From: Streptomyces cinnamoneus
GTDB taxonomy: Bacteria > Actinomycetota > Actinomycetes > Streptomycetales > Streptomycetaceae
NCBI RefSeq assembly: GCF_002939475.1
Contig: NZ_PKFQ01000001.1
Location: 2,356,001-2,420,000 of the forward strand
DNA length: 64,000 nt
Reading direction: 5' to 3'
Each line of letters opens with the position of its first letter. The stretch's first letter is position 1. The translations under genes were made by a program, and so were the position numbers. Positions 44,201 to 52,534 of this stretch are shown here, one piece after another. The notes beneath the pieces are model-generated. The model was not told the origin of the DNA. It searched no databases and saw only the letters and a program-made list of their open reading frames with translations.

Positions 44201-44601
44201 TCAGCGGTGCGGCCGACCCCAAGGCCGATCTGGACCTCACCGTCTACAAGGACGGCAAGCAGGTCGGCTCCTCCGCCGGCGGCGGCTCGGACGAGGCCGT
44301 GAACCTGGTCAAGCCGGAGCCCGGCGAGTACACCGTCGAGGTGACCGGCTACTCGGTGCCGGCGGGCTCGACCGCCTACGACTACCGCGACGTGTACTTC
44401 GCCCCCTCGCTGGGCGAGATCAAGACCGACGCGCGGCCCGTCAAGCTCGCCGCCGGCGGGACCGCCCCCCTCACGGCCCAGGTCGTGGTGGCCGGCGCGG
44501 CCCCCGAGGGGCGCTCCTTCCTCGGTGACGTCCAGCTGGTCACCGCAGCCGGGACGGTCGCGGGCAGCGGCAGCGTGAAGATCGAGAAGGTCGTGCCGTA
44601 A
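41272..44601 (+). CDS. Secreted S8 family subtilisin-like serine protease
   Basis: 1109 residues from ATG 41272, six bases after AGGG; an ATG at 41266 overlaps the ribosome site. The signal peptide ends AFA-VDD. An I9-type propeptide-like region precedes the catalytic domain, which has D217 (VLDSGVD), H397 (EHGTHVAGI) and S593 (GTSMASP). The 180-residue gap between D and H holds a large insertion (about 230-390) with Asp-rich EF-like segments such as DLDDDGDFTDDEE. The last ~500 residues are beta-sandwich modules. It is an extracellular protease for nutrient scavenging by inference. A 14-bp stem terminator follows. Confidence 0.95.
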   Translation: MTPTAESANTPRGGARPAVRIALAAGLVAALTAAGAAPAFAVDDPWTVAPPTGPVKAPNSGGDKLGSQDAELLAKAKAKGDETVTMMIATAPGQTGQVAGKLGAIDGASVGEAYDKLGYVRATVPTAKADAAIDEAKKLSSVHGIDLKQEIRLPDPTPRADAAQNAPALAKDRKYPAPDRRTPAKNPYQPAFETGAVGFVEDHPEADGRGVTIGVLDSGVDLAHPALQKTTTGERKIVDWVTATDPVTDQDGTWRPMLTDASGPSFSYNGRTYTAPAGSYQVSLFRESVTAGGDMKGDLNRDGDTKDSWAVLYDKARGTVRVDLDDDGDFTDDEEMKPYKDGFQVGYFGKDNPDTPIAERIPFVVQIRKDVPLDPLGGDWVGKKSDFVNIGVIESEHGTHVAGITAAHGLFGGRMNGAAPGAKIVSSRACTWTGGCTNVALTEGMIDLVVNHGVDIVNMSIGGLPALNDGNNARSELYTRLIDTYGVQLVISAGNSGPGTNTIGDPGLADKVISVGASVSRETWAANYGSQVKTPYAMMPFSSRGPREDGGLTPTITAPGASVNTTPTWEPGAPVAEAGYALPPGYGMLQGTSMASPQAAGASALLISAAKQKHMKLSPADLRTALTSTAKKIKGFQAHEQGAGLINIEDAWDALRHGATAHDYTVKAPVTTALSGSLKTPGYGTGVYDREGGLKAGESRTYDVTITRTSGPDKAVWHELKWRHNDGTFKLAGDDEVKLPLNTPVTVKVKAKAKSAGIHSAILTVDDDRTEGVDKQIMTTVVVAEPLAKPSYVLKASGTVQRNATTSYFVTVPKGAKTLEVAMSGLAAGSQTRFIAINPYGVPVDPTSTPNCYPNYPNPADTCRPDLRSYANPLPGTWEIEVESRRTSPLLDNPYTVTATALGVSFEPALQSVPEAKVGTPAAVTWQATNGFAALEGSLKGGQLGSSKIDRPVIQQGAKQTSKVTLGEGVSRFAAVISGAADPKADLDLTVYKDGKQVGSSAGGGSDEAVNLVKPEPGEYTVEVTGYSVPAGSTAYDYRDVYFAPSLGEIKTDARPVKLAAGGTAPLTAQVVVAGAAPEGRSFLGDVQLVTAAGTVAGSGSVKIEKVVP

Positions 44602-44618
44602 CGGCCACGGCCGAAGGA

Positions 44619-44654
44619 GACGGGGCGGGCGCGCGGTACGGCGCCCGCCCCGTC
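44619..44654 (+). terminator. Terminator of the subtilase gene
   Basis: A perfect 14-bp stem (44619-44632 with 44641-44654) lies 17 bp past the stop. Confidence 0.75.
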
Positions 44655-44764
44655 GCCGTCCGCCCCTCGGACAATGGATTGGACTTTTGGGGCGGGTAGC
44701 ACCGCATGATGGAACCGTAGAGCCAGGTCAGCCGTCGTAGGACGTACGTGCTGAACGTGAGTAG

Positions 44765-45802
<1,038 letters not shown>

Positions 45803-45821
45803 CGCACCCCGCAACCGCGCG

Positions 45822-45858
45822 GAGGGCCGGGCACCCCGTCAGGGGGTGCCCGGCCCTC
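45822..45858 (+). terminator. Terminator of asd
   Basis: A perfect 16-bp stem (45822-45837 with 45843-45858) starts 20 bp after the stop. Confidence 0.85.
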
Positions 45859-45976
45859 TCGCGTGTCCAGCCCCCTCCGCCGTCAGCGTACGCACCGGTA
45901 CATACGGCGACGGGCGTGGAAGGATGGCCGAAACCGCGAGGAAACCGCGATACCGACGCTGAGGAGAGATGCTCTG

Positions 45977-48550
45977 GTGCCCGGAACGAATCTGACCCGT
46001 GAGGAAGCACAGCAGCGGGCGCGGCTGCTCAGCGTCGACTCGTACGAGATCGACCTCGACCTCTCCGGCGCGCAGGAGGGCGGCACCTTCCGGTCCGTCA
46101 CCACCGTGCGCTTCGACGTCTCCGAGGCCGGGGCGGACTCCTTCATCGACCTGGTGGCGCCGGCCGTGCACGAGGTCGTGCTGAACGGCGCCGCGCTCGA
46201 CGCCGCCGAGGTCTTCGCGGACAGCCGGATCGCGCTGCCGGGCCTCAAGGCCGGGCGCAACGACCTGACGGTCGTCGCGGACTGCGCCTACACCAACACC
46301 GGTGAGGGTCTGCACCGGTTCGTGGACCCCGTGGACCAGCAGGCCTACCTGTACACCCAGTTCGAGGTGCCGGACGCCCGCCGCGTCTTCGCCTCCTTCG
46401 AGCAGCCGGACCTGAAGGCGACGTTCCAGTTCACCGTGAAGGCCCCCGAGGGCTGGACCGTCGTCTCCAACTCGCCGACCCCGAAGCGCCCGGCCGACAA
46501 CGTCTGGCGCTTCGAGCCGACGCCCCGCATCTCGACGTACATCACCGCGCTGATCGCGGGCCCGTACCACGCGGTGCACAGCACGTACGAGAAGGACGGG
46601 CAGACCGTCCCGCTGGGCATCTACTGCCGCCCGTCGCTGGCCGAGTTCCTCGACGCCGACGCCATCTTCGACGTCACCCGGCAGGGCTTCGACTGGTTCC
46701 AGGAGAAGTTCGACTACGCCTACCCCTTCGCCAAGTACGACCAGCTCTTCGTGCCGGAGTTCAACGCGGGCGCGATGGAGAACGCGGGCGCGGTCACCAT
46801 CCGCGACCAGTACGTCTTCCGCTCGAAGGTCACGGACGCCGCGTACGAGGTGCGCGCGGAGACCATCCTGCACGAGCTGGCCCACATGTGGTTCGGCGAC
46901 CTGGTCACCATGGAGTGGTGGAACGACCTCTGGCTGAACGAGTCGTTCGCCACCTACACCTCCATCGCCTGCCAGGCCTACGCCCCCGGCAGCAAGTGGC
47001 CCCACTCGTGGACGACCTTCGCCAACTCCATGAAGACGTGGGCGTACCGGCAGGACCAGCTGCCCTCCACCCACCCGATCATGGCGGACATCCGCGACCT
47101 GGACGACGTGCTCGTCAACTTCGACGGCATCACCTACGCCAAGGGCGCCTCCGTCCTCAAGCAGCTCGTCGCCTACGTGGGCATGGACGAGTTCTTCACC
47201 GGCGTGCAGGCCTATTTCAAGGAGCACGCCTTCGGCAACACCCGCCTGTCCGACCTGCTGGGCGCGCTGGAGAAGACCTCCGGCCGCGACCTGAGCACGT
47301 GGTCGAGGAAGTGGCTGGAGACCGCCGGCATCAACGTCCTGCGCCCCGAGGTCACCACGGACGCGGCCGGCGTCATCACCGCCTTCGCCGTCCGGCAGGA
47401 GGCCCCCGCGCTGCCCGCCGGCGCCAAGGGGGAGCCGACGCTCCGCCCGCACCGCATCGCGATCGGCCTGTACGAGCACGAGGACGGCAAGCTGGTCCGC
47501 AAGGACCGCGTCGAGCTCGACGTCGACGGCGAACTGACCGAGGTCCCTCAGCTGGTCGGCAGGGCCCGCCCCGCGGTCGTGCTGCTCAACGACGACGACC
47601 TGTCGTACGCCAAGGTGCGCCTGGACGCCGAGTCCCTGGCGACCGTCACCCAGCACCTGGGCGACTTCGCCGAGTCCCTCCCCCGCGCGCTGTGCTGGGC
47701 CTCCGCCTGGGACATGACCCGTGACGGCGAGCTGGCCACCCGCGACTACCTCGACCTGGTCCTCTCGGGCGTGGCCAAGGAGTCGGACATCGGCGTGGTG
47801 CAGTCGCTCCAGCGCCAGGTCAAGACCGCCATCGACCTGTACGCGGCGCCCACCTGGCGCGAGACGGGCCTCGCGAAGTGGACCGAGGCCACGCTGGAGC
47901 ACCTGCGCGCGGCCACCCCCGGCAGCGACCACCAGCTGGCGTGGGCCCGGGCCTTCGCCGCCACCGCCCGCACCGACGAGCAGCTCGCCCTGCTCGCCGG
48001 CCTGCTGGACGGCAGCGAGTCCATCGAGGGCCTGGCCGTGGACACGGAGCTGCGCTGGGACCTGCTCGGGCGGCTCGCCGCCACGGGCCGGGCGGACGAG
48101 AAGGCCATCGCCGCCGAGCTGGAGCGCGACAAGACCTCGGCGGGCGAGGAGCACGCCGCCTGGGCCCGGGCCGCCCGCCCGACGGCCGAGGCCAAGGCCG
48201 AGGCGTGGGCCTCGGTCGTCGACTCCGACAAGCTGCCCAACGCGGTGCAGGAGTCGGTCATCGGCGGCTTCCAGCAGTCCGACCAGCGCGAGCTGCTCGC
48301 CCCCTACGCCGAGAAGTACTTCGCGGTGGTCAAGGACGTCTGGGAGAAGCGCAGCCACGAGATGGCCCAGCAGATCGCGGTCGGCCTGTACCCGCTGCTC
48401 CAGGTCTCGCAGGAGACGCTGGACGCGACGGACGCCTGGCTGGCGTCGGCGGAGCCGAACGCCGCGCTGCGCCGTCTGGTCACGGAGTCGCGCGCCGGGG
48501 TCGAGCGGGCCCTGCGCGCCCAGGCGGCGGACGCGGCGGCCGCCTCCTGA
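45977..48550 (+). CDS. pepN: Aminopeptidase N, M1 family (paralogue B)
   Basis: 857 residues from GTG 45977, with GAGGAGA upstream; the longer open frame from 45863 reads through the promoter. HELAH (H299, E300, H303), E322 and GAMEN are intact, so it is an active zinc aminopeptidase by motif. It has the same domain layout as the paralogue at 35239, with differing C-terminal helical domains (for example ARTDEQLALLAGLLDG here), so substrate length or N-terminal preference may differ. The two copies lie 8 kb apart in the same direction, separated by five unrelated genes. Confidence 0.96.
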   Translation: MPGTNLTREEAQQRARLLSVDSYEIDLDLSGAQEGGTFRSVTTVRFDVSEAGADSFIDLVAPAVHEVVLNGAALDAAEVFADSRIALPGLKAGRNDLTVVADCAYTNTGEGLHRFVDPVDQQAYLYTQFEVPDARRVFASFEQPDLKATFQFTVKAPEGWTVVSNSPTPKRPADNVWRFEPTPRISTYITALIAGPYHAVHSTYEKDGQTVPLGIYCRPSLAEFLDADAIFDVTRQGFDWFQEKFDYAYPFAKYDQLFVPEFNAGAMENAGAVTIRDQYVFRSKVTDAAYEVRAETILHELAHMWFGDLVTMEWWNDLWLNESFATYTSIACQAYAPGSKWPHSWTTFANSMKTWAYRQDQLPSTHPIMADIRDLDDVLVNFDGITYAKGASVLKQLVAYVGMDEFFTGVQAYFKEHAFGNTRLSDLLGALEKTSGRDLSTWSRKWLETAGINVLRPEVTTDAAGVITAFAVRQEAPALPAGAKGEPTLRPHRIAIGLYEHEDGKLVRKDRVELDVDGELTEVPQLVGRARPAVVLLNDDDLSYAKVRLDAESLATVTQHLGDFAESLPRALCWASAWDMTRDGELATRDYLDLVLSGVAKESDIGVVQSLQRQVKTAIDLYAAPTWRETGLAKWTEATLEHLRAATPGSDHQLAWARAFAATARTDEQLALLAGLLDGSESIEGLAVDTELRWDLLGRLAATGRADEKAIAAELERDKTSAGEEHAAWARAARPTAEAKAEAWASVVDSDKLPNAVQESVIGGFQQSDQRELLAPYAEKYFAVVKDVWEKRSHEMAQQIAVGLYPLLQVSQETLDATDAWLASAEPNAALRRLVTESRAGVERALRAQAADAAAAS

Positions 48551-48569
48551 CCGGCTGACCCCCCAAGCG

Positions 48570-48610
48570 CCGAGGGCGCCGCGGACCGTGGTGGTCCGGG
48601 GCGCCCTCGG
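48570..48610. terminator. Bidirectional terminator between pepN and the desaturase gene
   Basis: CCGAGGGCGCC (48570-48580) pairs with GGCGCCCTCGG (48600-48610), with an inner CGGACC/GGTCCG stem. It lies between convergent genes. Confidence 0.75.
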
Positions 48611-48634
48611 GCATGCCGGCGGCGGTGCGGGAGG

Positions 48635-49609
48635 TCAGGCGTCCCGCTCCGCCCTCGCCCGGCGCCGGGCGAGGAGCGCCTCGCGCTTCTCGTCGAACTT
48701 CCGCGCCTGGTCGTCGAGGCCGCCCATGAACAGGCCCAGCTCCTCCTGGGCGCGCAGGCCCTCGGGGCCGAGCCCGCCGATCTGGAGGACCTTGAGGAAG
48801 CGCAGCACCGGCTGGAGCACGTCGTCGTGGTGGATGCGCAGGTTGTAGATCCCGCCGATGGCCATCTGGGCGGCCGCGCGCTCGAAGCCGGGGATGCCGT
48901 GGCCGGGCATCCGGAAGTCGACCACCACGTCGCGCACCGCGCTCATCGTCTGGTCGGGCGCCAGCTCGAAGGCCTTCCCCAGCAGGTTGCGGTAGAAGAC
49001 CATGTGCAGGTTCTCGTCGGTGGCGATGCGCGAGAGCATGCGGTCGCAGACCGGGTCACCGGAGTGGTGGCCGGTGTTGCGGTGCGAGATGCGGGTGGCC
49101 AGCTCCTGGAAGGCGACGTAGGCCACCGAGTGCAGCATGCTGTGGCGGTTGTCGGACTCGAAGCCCTCCGACATGTGCTGCATGCGGAAGCGCTCCAGGG
49201 CGACCGGGTCGACGGCGCGCGAGGTGAGCAGGTAGTCCCGCATCACGATGCCGTGCCGGCCCTCCTCCGCCGTCCAGCGGTGCACCCAGGTGCCCCAGGC
49301 GCCGTCGCGGCCGAAGAGCGAGGCGATCTCGTGGTGGTAGCTGGGGAGGTTGTCCTCGGTCAGCAGGTTGACGACGAGGGCGGTGCGGCCGATCGCGGAG
49401 ACCTTGGACTGCTCGGGGGCCCAGGCCTCGCCGCCCATGACGCCGTCGAAGTCACGGCCCTCGCTCCACGGCACGTACTCGTGGGGCATCCACTCCTTGG
49501 CCACCTTCAGGTGGCGGTCGAGCTCGGTGGCGACGACCTCTTCGAGGGCGTACAGCAGCTTGGTGTCGCTCCATGCCCGGCCATGACTGAGGGTGGGGGC
49601 TGTGGTCAC
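48635..49609 (-). CDS. Acyl-ACP desaturase (soluble diiron, FA_desaturase_2)
   Basis: 324 residues. Di-iron ligands of the plant-type stearoyl-ACP desaturase family are seen in four helices: LEEVVATELDRH, LTEDNLPSYHHEI, AEEGRHGIVM and TDENLHMVFY. It introduces a double bond into acyl chains carried by ACP, needing ferredoxin and oxygen, and adjusts membrane fluidity. The GTG start has GCAGGAG six bases upstream. Two tandem TACG-N4-CGTA palindromes lie 28-55 bp upstream, so a TetR-type repressor probably controls it. Similar to mycobacterial DesA1/DesA2; no regulator gene is adjacent. Confidence 0.93.
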   Translation of the reverse strand: MTTAPTLSHGRAWSDTKLLYALEEVVATELDRHLKVAKEWMPHEYVPWSEGRDFDGVMGGEAWAPEQSKVSAIGRTALVVNLLTEDNLPSYHHEIASLFGRDGAWGTWVHRWTAEEGRHGIVMRDYLLTSRAVDPVALERFRMQHMSEGFESDNRHSMLHSVAYVAFQELATRISHRNTGHHSGDPVCDRMLSRIATDENLHMVFYRNLLGKAFELAPDQTMSAVRDVVVDFRMPGHGIPGFERAAAQMAIGGIYNLRIHHDDVLQPVLRFLKVLQIGGLGPEGLRAQEELGLFMGGLDDQARKFDEKREALLARRRARAERDA

Positions 49610-49637
49610 GGACGGCTCCTGCCTGGGGGGATCTACT

Positions 49638-49664
49638 TACGGCCCCGTAGGTTACGTCACCGTA
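49638..49664 (-). promoter_or_regulatory. Tandem palindromic operator of the desaturase gene
   Basis: TACG-GCCC-CGTA (49638-49649) and TACG-TCAC-CGTA (49653-49664) are two identical-arm palindromes with centres 15 bp apart. They also fit into a larger inverted repeat ACTTACGG ... CCGTAAGT. This is typical of a TetR-family dimer pair. Confidence 0.65.
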
Positions 49665-49778
49665 AGTTAAAGACTCCATAAGAACTGATCGCGGGGCCCG
49701 CGCACCCGGCCCGGAGACGACGGAGCCACGCCGTCCCCACCAGGGCGGGAGGCGTGGCGGCAGGCGGAGGCGGCAAGC

Positions 49779-49821
49779 AAAAAACCGGCTGCGGCTCCGC
49801 ACGGGGCGGGCCGCAGCCGGC
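49779..49821 (-). terminator. Rho-independent terminator with U-tract
   Basis: On the minus strand, GCCGGCTGCGGC and its complement (arms 49810-49821 and 49784-49795) form a GC stem followed by TTTTTT. It is a textbook intrinsic terminator and ends the unit containing the gene at 49848. Confidence 0.9.
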
Positions 49822-49847
49822 TGAGGGCTGCGTCGGGACGAGAGGGG

Positions 49848-50123
49848 TCAGCGCGTACGCGGGTGGTGGGTGTGGTGCGCGTGCGTGCGGGGGTTGTCCG
49901 AACCCCGGGCGAGCACCATGGTCAGACCCGCGATGACGAGGAAGAGGACGATCGGTGCGGCCACGTAGAGGCCGAGCGTGTTGATCGTGCTCAGGTGCGG
50001 GCCCGGGTCGTCGCCGTCGTCGCGGGTGAGCGCGAACGCGGGGGACGACATCAGCAGCAGCATCAGCGTGCCGGCGGAGATGGCACCGGCGCGCACGGCG
50101 TTCTTGTTGACCTTATTGCTCAC
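49848..50123 (-). CDS. Small exported or membrane protein of unknown function
   Basis: 91 residues from GTG 50123. A signal-peptide-like N-terminus (NKNAVRAGAISAGTLMLLLM, cleavage near AFA-LT) is followed by an acidic outer segment (TRDDGDDPGPHLS). A second hydrophobic helix (YVAAPIVLFLVIAGLTMVLA) and a His-rich tail (HAHHTHH) follow. The tail could bind metal. It lies 47 bp downstream of malQ on the same strand and ends at a strong intrinsic terminator. The GTG has only GAGG close before it, so start assignment is moderate. I do not recognise a named family. Confidence 0.75.
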   Translation of the reverse strand: MSNKVNKNAVRAGAISAGTLMLLLMSSPAFALTRDDGDDPGPHLSTINTLGLYVAAPIVLFLVIAGLTMVLARGSDNPRTHAHHTHHPRTR

Positions 50124-50170
50124 GGCCTCAACGTATCGGACCCCCGCGCGCCGCGCGCGTCCGGGGTGGC

Positions 50171-52240
50171 CTATCGGCGTCCCCCGGCCCCCCGCACCTC
50201 CTCCATCAGCGCGTGCAGCCGGGGTGAGGCGGCCAGTTCCTCCAGCGACAGGGGCCGGCCGGCGGAGTCGGCGAGGGGCAGCCGCCAGTTCGGGTACTGG
50301 TCCCAGGTGCCCGGCAGGTTCTGCGGGCGGCGGTCGCCCACCGCGTCCGGCAGCCAGACGCCGATCAGCCGCGCGGGGGTCAGCAGCAGGAAGCGGTGGA
50401 CGGCCCGGACCGCGGCCTCCTCGTCGCCCGGCCCCTCCGGGAGCAGGCCGAGCCGCCCGAACAGGGCGAGCCACTGCGCGACGGCCGCCGCGTCCTCCCG
50501 CTGCTCCTCGGCCAGGGGGCGGGTGAGCAGGCCGAGGCGGTGCCGCAGCGCGACGTGGTCGCCGGTGAGCCGGGCGGCGGTGCTGGGCAGGTCGTGGGTG
50601 GTGGCGGTGGCCAGGGCGCCGGGGCGCCAGCGCTCGGGGGGCAGCGGCTCGTCGCCGCCCTCCTCGCCCTTCTCGCCCGTCCCGTAGGACCGCTCGAACC
50701 ACAGCACCGACGTGCCCAGCACCCCCCGCTCGGCCAGCGCCTCGCGGACTCCGGGCTCGACCGTGCCCAGGTCCTCGCCGACGACCACGGCGCCGGCGCG
50801 GTGCGCCTCCAGGGCGAGGACGCCCAGCATGGCCTCGGCGTCGTAGCGCACGTACGTGCCGCGGCCGGGCTCGCAGCCCTGCGGCACCCACCACAGCCGG
50901 AACAGGCCCATCACATGGTCGACGCGCAGGGCTCCCGCGTGCCGGAACAGGGCCCGCAGCAGCTCCCGGTACGGGGCGTGGCCGGTGGCGGCCAGGGCGT
51001 CGGGCCGCCAGGGCGGCAGGCCCCAGTCCTGGCCGCGCGGGCTGAAGGCGTCGGGGGGCGCGCCCACGGACATGCCGGCGGCGAAGGCGTCCTGCTGGGC
51101 CCAGGTGTCGGCACCCGACGGGTGCACGCCCACGGCCAGGTCGTGGACCAGGCCGATGCGCATCCCGGCCTCGCGGGCGGCCCGCTGGGCGGCGGCGAGC
51201 TGCCCGTCGGTGAGCCAGGCGAGCCAGCAGTGGAAGTCGACGCGGTCGAGCAGCTCGCCACGGGCGCGGGCCGTGCGGGCCGAGCGGGGGTCCTTCAGCG
51301 CCCCGGGCCAGGCCCGCCAGTCGGGACCGTGCACCTCGGCGAGGGCGCACCACGTGGAGTGGTCGTCGAGGGCCTGGCCCCGCTCGGCGAGGAAGGCGTC
51401 GTAGGCGGCGCGCCGGCCCGGGCCCAGCGGTACGGCCCGCACGAGCTCCAGCGCCCGGCGCTTCAGTTCCCAGACGGCGTCCCGGTCGATCAGCGCGCCG
51501 TCCCGCAGCACGGCGTCGCGCAGCCCGGCGGCCCGGGCCAGGAGCCGGTCCGCCTCGGCCCGGGCCTCGCCGGAGAGGTGGGCGAACTCGGGCACCTCCG
51601 TCACCCGCAGGTGGACGGGGTCGGGGAAGCGGCGGGAGGAGGGGCGGTAGGGCGAGGGGTCGGTGGGCGGGCCGGGGACGGCGGCGTGCAGGGGGTTGAT
51701 CTGGACGAAGTCGGAGCCGAAGGCACGGCCCGACCAGGCGGCCAGCTCGGCGAGGTCGGCGAGGTCGCCCATGCCCCAGGAGCGGGCGGACAGCAGGGAG
51801 TAGAGCTGGACGAGGAAGCCGTGGGCGCGCTCGGGGGGTGCCGGCAGCCGGCCGGGGGCGACGATCAGGGGGGCGCTCGCGGACCGGCCGTCGGGGGCGT
51901 GGGCGCGCAGCACGTGGCCGCCGAGCGGGAGGGGCGCGGCGCCGTCCCAGGCGAGGGCCCGGCCGTCCTCGGTGTCCACGCGCAGGGTGGTGCCCTCGGG
52001 GAGGGCCGGCAGCCGTTCCCCGCCGGGGCGCAGGACGACCGTGGGCGGCAGCAGCCGGGTGCGCTCGGCCCGTTCGCGGGCTTCCAGGGCGTCGCGGACG
52101 GCCCTGGGGGTGGAGGCGTCGACGCCCAGGGCGGCGAGGACGGCGACGACGGTGTCCTCCGGCACCGGCACGCTGCGGCCGGGGGCGCTCTCGTAGGAGG
52201 TGGCGACGCCGTGCGCCGCGGCAAGGCGCGCTCTGTCCAT
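50171..52240 (-). CDS. malQ: 4-alpha-glucanotransferase (amylomaltase, GH77)
   Basis: 689 residues, the longer MalQ type with an N-terminal extension of about 130 residues. The GH77 catalytic residues are visible: D441 (LRVDHVMG, nucleophile), E489 (VGEDLGTV, acid/base) and D550 (TTHDLPST). It moves maltosyl units between alpha-1,4-glucans in glycogen/maltodextrin metabolism. The ATG has a GGAGG site. The small membrane protein gene follows in the same direction. No other glycogen gene is adjacent. Confidence 0.95.
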   Translation of the reverse strand: MDRARLAAAHGVATSYESAPGRSVPVPEDTVVAVLAALGVDASTPRAVRDALEARERAERTRLLPPTVVLRPGGERLPALPEGTTLRVDTEDGRALAWDGAAPLPLGGHVLRAHAPDGRSASAPLIVAPGRLPAPPERAHGFLVQLYSLLSARSWGMGDLADLAELAAWSGRAFGSDFVQINPLHAAVPGPPTDPSPYRPSSRRFPDPVHLRVTEVPEFAHLSGEARAEADRLLARAAGLRDAVLRDGALIDRDAVWELKRRALELVRAVPLGPGRRAAYDAFLAERGQALDDHSTWCALAEVHGPDWRAWPGALKDPRSARTARARGELLDRVDFHCWLAWLTDGQLAAAQRAAREAGMRIGLVHDLAVGVHPSGADTWAQQDAFAAGMSVGAPPDAFSPRGQDWGLPPWRPDALAATGHAPYRELLRALFRHAGALRVDHVMGLFRLWWVPQGCEPGRGTYVRYDAEAMLGVLALEAHRAGAVVVGEDLGTVEPGVREALAERGVLGTSVLWFERSYGTGEKGEEGGDEPLPPERWRPGALATATTHDLPSTAARLTGDHVALRHRLGLLTRPLAEEQREDAAAVAQWLALFGRLGLLPEGPGDEEAAVRAVHRFLLLTPARLIGVWLPDAVGDRRPQNLPGTWDQYPNWRLPLADSAGRPLSLEELAASPRLHALMEEVRGAGGRR

Positions 52241-52364
52241 GGAAGGCCTCCGTCGTCGCCCCGTGCCGATTGCCAGTGCCTACCCACGCCCCGAGGCGGC
52301 CCACACACTTTCGGGTCCCCGCGCCTCGACGCGCCGGGCATTACCGGCAGTTCGGTCAGCTGCG

Positions 52365-52393
52365 TTGACATGCTCCACGCCTGGTGATGGGCT
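52365..52393 (+). promoter_or_regulatory. Possible promoter of the GH84 gene
   Basis: A perfect TTGACA -35 (52365-52370) has a weak TGGGCT at 17 bases as the only -10. It lies about 140 bp before the start codon. Confidence 0.3.
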
Positions 52394-52534
52394 CGTCGCC
52401 CGACCGGACGTTCCCCCACGCCGTCCCCTCCCGTCACCGGGGCCCCGTCCCCGGGCCCCCGGCCCACGGCGCCGGAGCGGGGGCGGGAACGGGCGGATCC
52501 ACCCGGAAAAGACCCTGGGGGCGAGGAGAAAGCC

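Noticed and set aside
52241..52534. DasR (GlcNAc repressor) site before the GH84 gene
   Set aside because: I looked for the ACTGGTCTAGACCACT-type palindrome and found nothing close to it.
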